A DNA stretch of 64,000 nt, from assembly GCA_019918135.1 (NCBI GenBank), contig WBZZ01002522.1:1-64000 (forward strand), given 5' to 3'. This document shows positions 1 through 11,371 of the stretch, piece after piece (the first letter of the stretch is position 1; every line of letters starts with the position of its first letter). Made by a program: the position numbers and the translations under genes. Below the pieces are notes generated by a model that worked only from the letters and a program-made list of their open reading frames with translations, was not told where the DNA came from and ran no database searches. The stretch is from Paulinella micropora. Taxonomy: Eukaryota > Cercozoa > Imbricatea > Euglyphida > Paulinellidae.

Positions 1-240
1 CTTTCTGCAAATAGTATGCGATATGGAGTCATGCCACACAGCGCATCGACCCACGGATAGACGCTAAAAGACGATAAATATATCCTCATACGGCACGTCA
101 AAGCGGATTCTCCAGCCATTCTTGTAGATTTTTGAACTCCTTCTCCTCAATCTCTTTTTTTTTCCCGGCAGTATGTCAAGAACAAACGTACTATTAATAA
201 TTAAAAAATACAAGCAACGTGGTGCTCTAGTACGATTTGC
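1..240. other. Unassigned flank
   Basis: No gene or known repeat is recognised here. The stretch is moderately AT-rich and its short open frames look like chance. It lies outside the first (ATT)n cluster, and whether it belongs to the inverted repeat cannot be told because the matching part of the right arm is beyond the window. Confidence 0.4.
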
Positions 241-254
241 CCCGTTGATCTCCT

Positions 255-262
255 TCTTCTTC

Positions 263-294
<32 letters not shown>

Positions 295-918
295 GTTAGG
301 GAGTATATAGGCCATCGGTCCCTTTCCATGGGCTGATTGGTATAAAGCTCCTAGAGTAATGTTCTATGCCGTCACTTCCTTTATTCCACCGATTGGTGTG
401 GAGACTTTCCTTATGGAATGGAGGACTGGATGCACATGGCCTTTTGGCTCAGCAATTGGCAGGAGATACACTATTATTATTGTTATTTATTATTATTATT
501 ATTATTGTTCGATTCCCGTCGGTGCCACCAGTATTTTCATTGAATATACCGATCCGTCTGGACCAGTATTTTCATTGAACATACCGGTCCGTCTGGAAGT
601 GTTGGAACTGCCCTTGCGGGGGTGTCATTAGAGCCTATCGTCAATTCTTCGTACTCCCCTCACGGGTGAGACGATGGAGGCGCATGTGCAGAAATGCATC
701 AGCCATTGACAGAGAAGCACTATTATTATTATTATTATTATTTAGGAGTACATAGGGCATCGGTCCTTTCCATGGGCTGATTGGTATAAAGCTCCTAGAG
801 TAATGTTCTATGCCGTCACTTCCTTTATTCCACCGATTGGTGTGGAGACTTTCCTTATGGAATGGAGGACTGGATGCACATGGCCTTTTGGCTCAGCAAT
901 TTGGCAGGAGATACACAC

Positions 919-975
<57 letters not shown>
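255..975 (+). repeat. Cluster of short retroelement tails joined by (ATT)n arrays
   Basis: Four units lie head to tail on the plus strand. They are a 170-bp family-B tail (about 299-468), a 5'-truncated tRNA-type SINE (about 507-720, starting at its box B), a second family-B copy (about 744-918) and a long (ATT)n array (918-975). Each unit ends in (ATT)n and the next starts within that array. The same units recur at 31.5-33.7 kb and 40.8-43.1 kb. Open frames here are Leu, Ile or Tyr runs from the microsatellite and are not genes. Confidence 0.85.
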
Positions 976-978
<3 letters not shown>

Positions 979-1682
979 CAGGGAGATCGTAAGTTACCTG
1001 TCTTTTTTAATGACATACCCTTGTATAAGGCGGATATCCTATGATATAGTATTAGGGGGCCAGTCCTAATAGCTATATCCGAAGTCGAGGTGTATGTACC
1101 CGACCCTGCGATATACCGACACAAGTAGAGATTGACCGTGCTCAGGTACGACAGTATATAATCTATCGTAAAAAATAATTTAATGAAAGTTTCAGAGAAC
1201 ATTTCATTTTCGAGAACATCATCCCAGGACTTGGAAAGGGTCATACCCGGGAACACCATCCCTCAATACACTAGCGATCCCCGTATACGGTGTAGTATCA
1301 TAGTCGATCGACCTTTCGCACTCGTATGTTGCGATCGAATGCCAAGTTATATCACTGAGTCTTTTTAATATTCATATTGATAACTGATGATGCATGATCA
1401 AATCATGATACGCCGTGGGCAATCAACCAGTTTGTTTGAGACGCATAAAGAAAAATATTTTCCTTGTTACTGCCTTCAAAGTCGTCGTCTGGCGCGGATT
1501 TCTTTACCTGGTGGAGGACCGCCAACAAAAGTCAGATCAAACTTTGACTGTTCGAGAATGTCCCAGATCTTATTAGGGATTCCGCCCAACGATAATTCAA
1601 AAGGGACATCAAGCACTCCTCTTGGCAGTGTCTGAATGGTCCACGCAGTGTAATCCTTGTCTCTGGGAGTAATTGTATCATC
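976..1682 (-). other. Possible 3' end of the Ty3-type element (LTR not proven)
   Basis: This lies directly downstream of the last pol-related frame of the minus-strand Ty3-type element and stops at an (ATT)n array, so it is where a 3' LTR would be expected. No matching copy was found upstream of the gag region, so the LTR assignment is only positional. No gene was seen in it. Confidence 0.25.
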
Positions 1683-2063
1683 CTATGTCTCGAGACTTTT
1701 TGCATCTTTATATACTGGCAGATAATGTCTTGCCTTTGGATCCTCAACCGGGTCCATACCTCTCCAAAACTGGAGTATCGGTTGTACTATCTTTGCGGCT
1801 GATGATATTTTGAGTGTCCGTGTGACACGCATCTGTCGTGGGACCGCCACGACCCGCATCAAGTATAACTCTGAGAGAGTGTCGTCAGCGACATGTTGTT
1901 CCGCTGGTCTCATCAGATAGAAAACATTTTTCACCCATGCGATGGTTGCTATCGCATCGCCTTCCTTCCATCGCTCATGGACAATCTCAACGTTGCCCGC
2001 GTTTGGGTCAGTGTCCGTCCCCTCCTCCTCCTGGTGGACGTCCTTTGATCCCATCGACCTCAT
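1683..2063 (-). pseudogene. Frame downstream of the integrase
   Basis: An open stretch of about 126 residues just 3' of the integrase tail on the same strand. No domain is recognised. Its position suggests a C-terminal pol extension or a small accessory frame of the Ty3-type fossil. It could also be chance, although it keeps the same strand and spacing as the rest of the element. Confidence 0.4.
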
Positions 2064-2107
2064 CGCCTTCCTTGGTTGGTCGTTGATAAGATCATTCCGC
2101 GCTCTCC

Positions 2108-2728
2108 TTAGCTGCGCCTCTGTGATCTTCTCCTTCTTTCCGCTATGCTCTCGCGGAGACTTGGACTGACCACCGCGCTTATGCGGTCAGTCTTCTCCTT
2201 ACTGTCCACCTCACTCTCCTCCTTCTCAGCTATCGGTGTCCGATAAGCATCGTCTTGGTCTATGCCAGCCTCCTTGTGGATGGGCGGCACCTCTTTGAAA
2301 TCGTCCTTCATCCGTTTTAACGCCTCCTCAACGGATTCATCTTCCAGTAAGAAGGGATCATACTTAATCAGCCTTCTTACATTCACAATTTGCACCTTCC
2401 CTCTACCCCTGATCTTGTAGTTCAGAGGTCCCGTCTGTTCCATAATCTGATAAGGTCCTTTCCAATGAGTGAACAGCTTAGAGCTGACTCCTTTCGGGAC
2501 CTGAGGATGGTACAACAGTACAATATCCCCAACCTGAAACTTGATCTGATCCAAGTGCGCTTGTCGCACCCCTTCAGCGTCAGTCTTTCGGCGCTCCGCC
2601 TCTCTATGCGCCCTGACTATTTGTTCCGCCTCCATCTTCACTCTAAGTCTCATCCCAAACAACTCATCCGCATGCCCAAGTGTCTTTTGGGTGAAGGAGC
2701 GAAGTCGGGATATCAGGCTCACGCCCAT
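2108..2728 (-). pseudogene. Integrase C-terminal region (Ty3-type fossil)
   Basis: Contains the segment typical of Gypsy integrase C-termini: a basic helix, then a GDxVLLY-type strand, then a W-x-GPY-type motif and a valine-rich strand ending near an R-L-I-K-Y run. This small beta-barrel usually precedes a chromodomain; no clear chromodomain follows. The rest is acidic and lysine-rich. It belongs to the same fossil as the integrase core upstream. Confidence 0.7.
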
Positions 2729-3500
2729 ATAATAACTGATATGGCGAGATTGAGCTCTTCGAGCCTCCTAACGCCGTAGAGGGTAGACAGTTCATTGCAA
2801 ACGCAAATGATGGTGCTGCCTCGACCCATGCTCTTTGATTCTCCTTCTTCGTGCAATACATCTTTAGCGAGGCTTTGAGGGGTCTGTGTACCTGCTCGAT
2901 TTTCCCATTTGCTCGCGGGTTATAGGCAGTAACATATTGCCATTTCATCCCGTAATACTTAGATAGTTTGTCGATGACCTCGTTATTAAAGTCCGAGCCT
3001 CGATCAGAACATATCTTTCTTGGTACTCCGATCTGTGAGATGATCCTATCGATCAGCGCCTCGGCCGTCGTCTTGCCGGTAACGTCTTTGACAGGGATGA
3101 TCCACACATAGTTGGTGGCTCTGTCAATAGCCGTGAGGAGGTATTTGTAACCATCCTTCGATTCTGGGAAAGGTCCCACATGATCAATGTGTATAAACTC
3201 AAACATCCCCGCATGAAGAGGAAATTCGCCAATCAGGCCGAAATTTGCCTTCAGTGGTGTTTTGTTTATCTTGCACGGGATGCATGCATCCACTGCCTGA
3301 TCTATCTCCTCCTTCATCTTCTTCCACCAGAATCGCCTCGCTACGAACATGTGCGTTCGTTGTCGACCCGGATGCGCCAAAAGTGGGCAATTGTGGGCTG
3401 CGACAAATATAAATCGTCTCAGACTCTCCGGTACCCAAAGGGTCCATTTGTCCGGCTGCGACCGTGAAGGCCCTTGTACCACAGTAGACCATCTCTCCAT
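2664..3500 (-). pseudogene. Integrase zinc-binding and catalytic core (Ty3-type fossil)
   Basis: An HHCC zinc-binding module is visible (two His, then C-I-P-C), followed by the rve-type DDE core: an Asp in the L-T-A-I-D segment, an Asp in the S-D-R-G-S-D-F segment and the Glu of the N-G-K-I-E segment. This is the standard layout of LTR-retroelement integrase, which joins cDNA ends to host DNA. It lies 3' of RNase H, which identifies Ty3/Gypsy rather than Ty1/Copia order. Confidence 0.85.
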
Positions 3501-4438
3501 CCCATCTCCTTCATCTGATCTTTGATCGCTTTCGTCATCTTCAGCTCATCCGGGTTCTGATATAACTGTATGAGTTCCTTAAACTCCGGATCTTGAGCCT
3601 GTTGTTGCCTCCATGCGGTAGGCGAGGCTATATGGATAGTACCATCTTCTAGCCGTATCCAGATTCTTTCCGGGTCATCGTCTAGGTCACTTCTCCGCTC
3701 TTGAGGAGGCTCCGCATAAACATCCTGCGTCTCCTCTTCCTCTCTTATGTTCGCCATTGCATTCTCATATACCTCATAGGACCACTCATCGTCCTCCTGG
3801 GTCTGTAGCTCACAACATATCCCGTGATCCGGGCCTTGTGGACTGTACCGTAGACCTGTGCGGTCATATCGGACTCCACTCGCCATCTCCATCGCCTGAA
3901 TGTGGCTGACCTCATACACCTTGTCAGTGGACAAGTCTTCCATCTCCACCGTGGACACCAACGCCGATACTTCTGAGTTAAACTCTAGCCTAGAGCGGCT
4001 ATCAGCGACCACATTTCGCTTTCCCGGTAGATGGACCATTGTAAAATCGAAACAAGACAAGACCGCTTGCCACCGCGCCAGCCGTCCAGTCTGTTCATGA
4101 TTCATCAACCATAACAGGTTATGATGATCAGTTCTGACAGTAAATTGAAGTCCTCCCCACAAATACTCTCTGAGCCTCTTGAGGGCCCACACCACCGCTA
4201 ACGCCTCTCTTTGCCTTGTGCAATAGTTTCTCTCCGCCGCACACAACTTCCTACTAATAAACATGATTGGGCGTAATTTCTTCTCCTCATCCTCTTGTTG
4301 TAATACCGCCCCAATCGCAAACTTAGATGCGTCTGTATCGACTACGAATTGTTTCGTAAAGTCGGCCATCGTTAACACCAGTCCTCCGTCTTTCGGGTCT
4401 TTATAAATAAGATCTTTGAGCGCATGAAACGCTTGCAA
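3419..4438 (-). pseudogene. RNase H region and linker (Ty3-type fossil)
   Basis: The N-terminal part matches the RT-linked RNase H of Gypsy elements: the V-D-T-D-A-S segment with the first catalytic Asp, an E-x-x-Y-x-x-x-x-x-E-x-L-A-type helix, and the R-T-D-H-H-N-L segment with the later Asp. The remainder is an acidic linker leading towards the integrase. The whole stretch recurs, with the strand preserved, at 25,232-26,251. Confidence 0.85.
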
Positions 4439-4584
4439 AGCCTCTTCGCCCCACTTCTCAAGTCTCCAAAATCTATCATTTTCTCCAACTTAGCCCGTGT
4501 TGCACCCCAATCGGGTATAAACTGGCTATAGTATTGCGCCATCGCAAGGAATGAGTGCAATTCAGTGCGGTTCTTCGGTATCGG

Positions 4585-5112
4585 TCAATTCATAATCTTC
4601 TCCCTCTTCTCTTTGGATATCGAGACTCGATTATGGGAGATCTCATACCCTAAGTATGTCACACTCGTCTTGGCAAGTTGACACTTCTTTAGATTGCACT
4701 TCAGGCCAAAAGCTCCGATGCGCCTGAATATATCGGACAAATGATCGATATGCTCCTCCATTGTGTTAGAGTATACGATAATGTCATCGACATAGCAAAA
4801 TGCATATTCTCCCGCCTGCTGTCCCCGCCTTCTCATAAAGCCTCCGTCAGACAAATCATCGTACTGACTGCTCAACATCTTCTGCATCGCCTTCTGGAAA
4901 AGTCCTGGGGCTTGCTTGAGGCCCATCGGAAGCACTTTCCATTGGTATATTTCCATACCCACCACAAACGCCGTCAGCCATCTGGACTTTTTCTTCAGTG
5001 GTATCTGCCAGAAGCCATTCTTAAGGTCAATGACCGAATAGAATTTTGCATTCCGCAGTACTCTCCTTCCTTCTTCTAATGTCGGGAGAGGATTTCTCTC
5101 TTCCTCCAGCAC
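4585..5112 (-). pseudogene. Reverse transcriptase palm (Ty3-type fossil)
   Basis: Shows the classical RT blocks: the F-x-x-I-D-L-K-x-G-F-W-Q-I strand, the L-P-M-G-L-K-x-A-P block, and the catalytic Y-V-D-D motif followed by a hydrophobic strand. These are diagnostic of RVT_1 in Gypsy elements. A near-identical copy is at 26,398-26,925. Confidence 0.9.
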
Positions 5113-5137
5113 CTTGTTAACACGAGCATAGTTATTA

Positions 5138-5912
5138 TTATTTAACTGTCAGGCGCCATTCTCCTGGCTTCGGCACTATTCTCGGTTGTGAGACTATTGG
5201 AGATGTTGATCTCTCAATAAAGTCCTCATGGAGCAGCTGTCTTGCTAGCTCCTCCGCTATCTTCGCCTCATGTATACTGAAATTCGCCCTTCGTGGTGCC
5301 GGTGACGGCTCCGCACCCGGTATTTTGTAAATAACCGCAATGAAATCTTCAGGCTTGACACCACCTGCATGTGAAGGGTCAAAAATTTCCTTGTTCGCCT
5401 CTAATTTGGCTTTTAAAAGCTCCTTCTCCTTCTCCGTGCCTACTCCTTCTTCCAATATTTTTGTCGAGGTCTCTGAGCTTCCGCTTGTATGCACTGCTCT
5501 GCTCACGAGTTCCCAAACGACAAGCCACCACTAGCTGTTGCTTGCGAGAGGGTACCGGTATAGGATGATCAATAAGCCGGTCCCTTATTTCCTGCGCCCA
5601 TATCGCCTTCTCATTATATGGCAGGATAATAGTATACGGCTTATTATTTTCAAATAAAGTCCGTAAGCATTTCTTCACTTCAGTTAGTGAACGCGGCCAC
5701 GTGGGCTCGTCACCCCAGAAATCAGTAATAAAACTTTTAATAGTTTCTGGTGGAGTATCCGGGATTCGCCCCGTTCTCCTTGGTACAAACGCCTTCCTTT
5801 TTTCTTCTCCTACTTTCGCATGGAAACAGTATCCGTTAGTAATATGGACATCTGTTCCTACTCCTTCCGCGAATCTCGCCAACGACGGGCTTCTTTGTGC
5901 GACACATATCAT
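5138..5912 (-). pseudogene. RT N-terminal and connector region (Ty3-type fossil)
   Basis: Several overlapping open stretches on the minus strand lie between the protease-like part and the RT palm. The downstream one ends in the R-I-V-P-K-P-x-x-x-W-R-L block that begins RT fingers in Gypsy elements. The upstream one is basic and has no recognised domain. Confidence 0.6.
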
Positions 5913-6994
5913 CTCCTCCTCCGCTTCTCGATTAAGTCATCAATAGACTTTTTGTCCCAATGGCATGTCGGAACTGTGACAGTGCACACTTGGGATTCCC
6001 AATTGTCGGTCCAGGACAGCTCATCCGGTCTTACGACATGGGGGTGAACGTACACCTCAAGTGCCTCATGTGCGATGGCCATCTTTTTGTGATCCGTCGC
6101 TAGACTCAGCTCATAAGCCTCATAAGAGTCAGTAGCGTTGAAGGGATCAATGTCGTTCTTTCTCCTCTTTTTACTCCATATATCACTCGCCGTGCGGCGC
6201 AATCAATCACAGCCCCCATCGTAGCCAATTGGTCATACGATAGTAATATTGACCCATGGTAACCGGGTACGACATAAAGGTCCATGCGGTATACTCGTGC
6301 GGATTTCAATTTAAAGGTCAGTGTGATGATTCCCGTGATGACCGTCCGGCTACCCACTCCCTTCAGAGTGCCAGTCGAATTTTTCATATTTCCGTCCACC
6401 TAGTCCCGGTATCGATTTAAAAAACTTCCGGCCGACAATATTAATATTCGCCATCGTATCATTACCAACTTTTAATATTGTCTTCAATGTTTCACAATAA
6501 AGTTCCGTATAACACAGAGCATCGGGCCTGTGTATATTGACTGCGAGAACAAGAACTTTACGTTCCAAATTTTGGAGTCTTGTCTCTAAGTTTTTCAACT
6601 CCTCCTTCTTCTCCTCCTGCTTCACCTCATTAACATTTTTATTATTCTGCGGTACTGGTGCGTTTACTATGTGAGCGACATTGTCTTGTGGTACTTGAGT
6701 ACACACATTGTCTTTTTGCTCGCCACCCGCCGCGACCGTAGACATTGAGTCTGTTCGTGGTTGTTTGCTTGGCCGAGGCGATACGTCTGCCATTGGCCTC
6801 CTCGCCTCCATCGCAAGTCTCGCCTTCCTATTTGCATCAGTTATCATTGGTAACCGTGCTGTATGAACGGGTATGAGACTACCTTGGGGCTGCAGTCTCT
6901 GTGTACCCACATCTTTGTTTTCACATAGAGGAAGCGTTGGCCCAGTCTGCACAACAGCATTAGAAAGCACTGTGACTTTAGAGTTAAACTTCAC
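5909..6994 (-). pseudogene. Coiled-coil and protease-like region (Ty3-type fossil)
   Basis: The upstream part (6350-6994) has a low-complexity stretch and a clear Glu/Lys/Leu coiled coil. The following part (6106-6399) resembles the C-terminal half of a retropepsin, with a Y-R-M-D-L-Y-V-V-P strand and the I-L-L-S-Y-D flap-like region seen before Gypsy RT. Its position between gag and RT supports a protease assignment. The remaining piece to 5909 is unassigned. Confidence 0.5.
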
Positions 6995-7027
6995 AGTCTT
7001 CTCCTTCCTCTTTTCTTCCCCCTCCAG

Positions 7028-9671
7028 TCATTCCACCACCTCGAAACGATTACCTTGAGTAGTGTCCGGGTGGGATGACGTATCGGTCTCCGAGGCAGTG
7101 TTGTAGGCCTGAGCTCGACCGAAATTCGGGTTGGAGCTTGCCCATGAGCCTCCTCCTCCTCTGGGTGGGGGGGCTGGAGCTCGAACTGCTCTCCCTCCAT
7201 AAGGGATATATCCCCGACCTCCTCCTCTTCCTCTCTGAGGGGTTCCTTGCCATCTAGAGGCTCCTCTCCATGTTCCTCCTCCTCGTCCTCCTCCTGCTCC
7301 TCCTCCTCGTCCTCTTTGAGAGGCCTTTAAGTTCTTTTGTCTCTCCCTTTCATCCTTCTTCTCCTTCATCCTCTTCATGTAGGTAATGATTGCCTCTCGT
7401 AACTCCTCATCATCACACATATTGGCATACCAACCTTCGTTCGCAACGGCAATCTGAAGCATGTTGAAAAGGCCCGGTTCCTTGCCTTCCGTCCTGCTCA
7501 GAAAATTTGCCCTTGCTGTTGGGTTCTGCCTATCATGATTGAAAGAGCAGTCTCTGTTCTCCATCTGTGCCTTACACTGCAAGCCTGCGAACCACCTCCA
7601 ACATGCGGTCTTCAGGTCTGGCTCTCTCTCTGTCTCTTCCAACCGGCAACTCTGTTTGTGTACGTGGCTTGTGCACCAACAGGTACACCGCCTGCCTGTG
7701 CCGTATGTGCCTCCGTGAGCGAGTCCATGTTTGAGCATGCACTCATCACTTCTTGAAACAGTGCTGACGGAGCAACGCTTTGAACCGTATTTTCGAACAC
7801 GTGTGTCTCGAGGAAGTTCTTGGACTTCATTGAGCTAAACGTCGAGCATTGTTGTATGAGCTGAGTAAGCTTACTCGGGTTAACTGTGTGTAACGCCGAG
7901 AAGAAATAGAGGATGATCGACTTGCGGCCATAGAATAGCCCATAGGAGGAAACTACCTCCGTAAGGGTCGCCGCCAAGCCAACAGCACTCCTCAAACTCA
8001 TCGCCACTGTCTCAAAGATTTCAAATCCTATGAGAGTACCAGTGCAGAGATGCTGGTATCCATGAAATTGAAAATATGAAATGAGTGTGGCCACCGCCAG
8101 TTCACACTGAGCGTCTAGGCCTGTTGCATTGTTTCTCTTAATCTCCTCCTTCTTTCTCAAAAACTTGTACTGTGTCAGATCAAATCCCTCCGAGACTAGA
8201 GATTGGTCAAAAACAGTAACAAGGGCCTCGTATTCCTGCGTTTCGTCGCAAGGAAAAGCCTTCATGCAGGCATTGATCTCTTTGAGCTTGCTCAAAAGCG
8301 AAGCATCAGAGTCTTTGTCTGAGCTCGTCTTGGCATATAGCATGAGACTTGCCACTCCTCCTTTCTTCCCCTTGAAGGCATTTATGATATTTTGTCTGTC
8401 CTTCTTCTCCGTGTTTGTGACCACCACCGTAGCTGAGCCCGGGGTTGTAGGGGCTGGTGGGGCAGGAGCTGGTGGGGGAAAATATGTCGGAGGGTGTGTC
8501 TTTGCACCACTCACTTTTGCTTTCATTCTTTCCAGTCTCATTGCCTTCTCGAACTCCGCCTTCTCTGTCGCCTTCTTCTTCTCAGATATCACCAGCTTTT
8601 GAGCATGAGTGATAAAGGCCACCAATTCAGAAGCAGATCTGAGAAAATTATATTTCTCCACATATTAGTCAACACCTGCTTTATTGGCGACCGGTGGTGC
8701 GTTACTAAGTGATTTAAGGACAGAGTGATCCTTGGTAGGAATCCATCTCGTCCATGCCTCCTTATGCAGTAACGCACCCATCAACAGTCTGATCTTGGTC
8801 AGAACTCTGTCGGTCTTCTCTAACTCATCAATCACAGGATGAGTTTCTCCTGCTGCCTTAATGCTTTTTTCCATCTCTGCCTTCCCCTCCTCCAAGGCCT
8901 TCATTTCCATCGTGAAAAAATGAAATATGCCACTCGAGTTTTTCGAACCCAGATTAGTCTTCATTTTTGTTACATCGACTGCCTCCTGACCAGTCGCGAG
9001 GAATCTGGCCGTTGCTCTTGGGTTTGTGTACTGGAGGTAACCCTCACATCGTGGGCCATATGAACGTTCCCAAATCAGGGTCTGAGTGTACACCCCAAAG
9101 ATAGCATCGAGTAATTCAAGGTGAGTGTGTGTGTCCCCAAACTTGATATGCTGTATCTTCTTTCTCTTTTCTGGATCAGAGACCAGTTTGCCGAGGAGCT
9201 GTGCTGTGTTTGATAAAAGGATATAGACATCCTTCTTAGCACGACTTTTCTCTCTTCTTTGATGCTGAGGGATCCACACATAGGTATCCTTCTCTCCCCC
9301 CATCTTGTTATCAACTCTTCTTTAGTGAGGTCATAGTGGTCTTGCACCCACTGTTGTTCCTCCACTGTGATCTCCTCGCCATCACTATGAATCAAGTCGA
9401 TCGTTTTTCGTCCTCCTCCTCCCGTGTAGGCAGGTGGTAAGGGATTACCATATGCTCCTCCTCCTCCCGTCTCTTCTTGTTCAAATCCTCCTTCATCTTC
9501 GTCTCCTCCATATCCTCCTTCATCATCCCAGCCCTCTTCTACTCCTCCCCCTACTCCTTCATCTCCTCCTCCTCCTCCTTCATTCAGTCCTCTTCCTCCT
9601 CCTCCTGCTTCTTCTTCTCTTCTTTGTTCTGCTTCCGAGAATTCACTCACTTCGGCGGTCTCTGTCGGCAT
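7028..9671 (-). pseudogene. gag-like region of the Ty3-type fossil, with CCCH-like finger and RGG-rich tail
   Basis: Several overlapping minus-strand open stretches cover this region. The N-terminal part is very rich in Gly and Glu. The central part, of several hundred residues, is helical with a proline-rich loop. The C-terminal part carries a C-x8-C-x8-C-x3-H cluster followed by a long Arg-Gly-Gly tract with RG/RGG repeats, which would bind RNA. It sits directly 5' of the protease and RT regions. No named gag family was recognised, so gag is inferred from position and the nucleic-acid-binding C-terminus. The right arm has the same region at 61,478-64,000. Confidence 0.6.
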
Positions 9672-10025
9672 GATGTCGTAGTAGTAATTAACAGGAGGAC
9701 AGTGTCAGCTCCTATGTTTGGTTTTTGTTCGTTTGTGTTCTGTTCCTCCTTCAGTCGATTGACTAGTGAAGAGAGAAACTAATAGAGAGGGTAGAGTGAG
9801 ATTCCATGTCCTCTATGAAACACTGTTTGTATGTTTGTTTTTGTTTGAGAAAAATAATCTTTGAGACTTTCTCCGATTTCTTGTTCTCCTTACTCGGATT
9901 ACTTTCTCCTCCTTCTTTTCTATATTCTATCTAGTATGAGGCACTTGGACCTACACACAGATAGTAATAGAGAAGCTAGAAAAGCTCTCCTTGAGAAGTC
10001 GACAGTCGGTCGGATAGGTTCTCAG

Positions 10026-10388
10026 ACCTATATTTAGAAAACGATCAGAGAGTTGCAAAAATACTCTGACGTATGTGTGAGATAATGCAGATAAATGCAC
10101 AAACTAGAAGGGTAGAGTGTTGCGCTCCTGTCCCTATGCTTGTTTGTGTTTTGTGTGTGTTCCTTCACTCTTCTGTCCACCTCCTTCTTCTTGGTCTCTG
10201 TGTGAGAACAGCAAGAACGACAGAGAGTTTGTATCTGATGTCTCCTTGTGAGCACACAGATACTGATTGGGCTAGAGGGTACGAGACACCTGCTTGAGAC
10301 CAATCAAATTATTTGTTTTGTGAAAGAGTTATGAGGGAGCTGTGTTGGAGTATTTGTTTTCGTCTGACGTTCCCGTGTGAGACAGGTC
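10026..10388. other. Segment inverted relative to the other arm
   Basis: Everywhere else the two arms are reverse complements, but this roughly 360-bp stretch reads in the same direction on the plus strand in both arms (counterpart 60,766-61,124). In both arms it is bounded by a short inverted repeat, GACCT at one end and AGGTC at the other. Five bases just inside the left boundary (ATATT) are absent from the right-arm version. It contains no convincing gene. Confidence 0.8.
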
Positions 10389-10639
10389 AGTGAAAATTCA
10401 CTCTGTTGCATGTGTGGCAAAGCAGAAAGAAATCACCCTAGTGATGTGGACTCCAAATGTAATGCCCCAACGATAGCTCGTAAAAAGTCGGTAATACAAC
10501 CAAACACAGTCCTCAAAAGACGACAACTTGATGATGTCTCGTTATATTAGCTCAGTGAAGCCAAAAAGGAAAACGGCAACAGACCAGGAATAAAATGGCA
10601 TCAGGTCCAATCCGGACAAATAATACTGAAAAACAAGCT

Positions 10640-11371
10640 GGTGCACCTGTCGCCAGGAAAAGGTACCTTTTACCGGCTATCCGGGGGGGGATACCTACAG
10701 AGGAAACCATTATCATCTGAACTGAGGGAAAATGTAGGAGACTATCAGAGCGAAACAACAAAAAGGAAACATACTCTCAGAGCCACTTCCCGGCTAATGT
10801 TCGCCCTAACGATAATATTATCCTGCGTAAAAAGTATATATTAATATCTGTTACTTGTCTTAATTCACTAAATCATCATTGGATTGAATATCAAGTTATA
10901 GTTTTTATGCCTGCCCACCCGGTATACCATAGTAGTGGCATTACTCTATGGACGGTTCCGGTCTGTCTGTTATGCTTGGCTTGGAGAGTACTTACTTAGT
11001 CCCTTCTACGTTAAGTATTCCTCATTCCGTTGGTAGGATAACTACGTTTTTACTTTTAGTAATTGCTTTGTGACTGGGAAGTAATTTATTTGCATAGTAG
11101 AATGACCGTATAGTTATAGTCAATTATTGTAACAGACGTAACGGTACATATTAGCATTCAGGATTGGACACTGACAATTTAATAATAATTACAGTCGTGC
11201 GTACTTTATTTCAGTTTCATTATTTCTTTTGAGTTTGTCAGTTCTGCTATCTACGTGCGGATTAAAAGTGTCGATTGGTATCGTGGCTTGAAATTCTAAC
11301 GGAATCTCTCAGCAACCAGCGTATAATATATTAGGTCCGTGAGTGACAGGGTATTTACCTAATCAACGGTT
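10640..11371 (+). repeat. LTR-like sequence 5' of the gag-only fossil
   Basis: The part from 10,701 resembles 14,441 onward: both have GAGGAAACCA, a conserved AACAAAAAGGAAAC block, a TAATATTATCC block and later TGCCTGCCCACCCGGTATA (about 10,909 and 14,836). The last 190 bp recur in inverted orientation at 34,520-34,700 and include a TGGTATCG sequence that could be a primer-binding site. The two flanks are much diverged, so this is either an old LTR pair or two members of one terminal-repeat family. Confidence 0.45.

Larger units (their letters stand above)
1683..9673 (-). mobile_element. Ty3/Gypsy-type LTR retroelement, fossil copy (left arm)
   Basis: A minus-strand element in the order gag-like region, protease-like region, reverse transcriptase, RNase H, integrase and a short downstream frame, which is the Ty3/Gypsy order. 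It is broken, with roughly ten interruptions by eye. Flanking LTRs could not be paired. Near-identity with the internal 2.5-kb copy at 24,987-27,531 and with the right-arm gag region suggests that duplication is recent even if the element is not active. Parts are listed separately. Confidence 0.85.
9674..11371. other. Divergent intergenic region between two gag-type frames
   Basis: 1.7 kb with no supported gene separates the minus-strand gag-like region (starting at 9,671) from a plus-strand gag-like region (starting at 11,372). It must contain the 5' ends of both. It includes the flipped segment (10,026-10,388) and the LTR-like sequence (10,640-11,371). The short open frames here look like chance. 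Confidence 0.5.
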
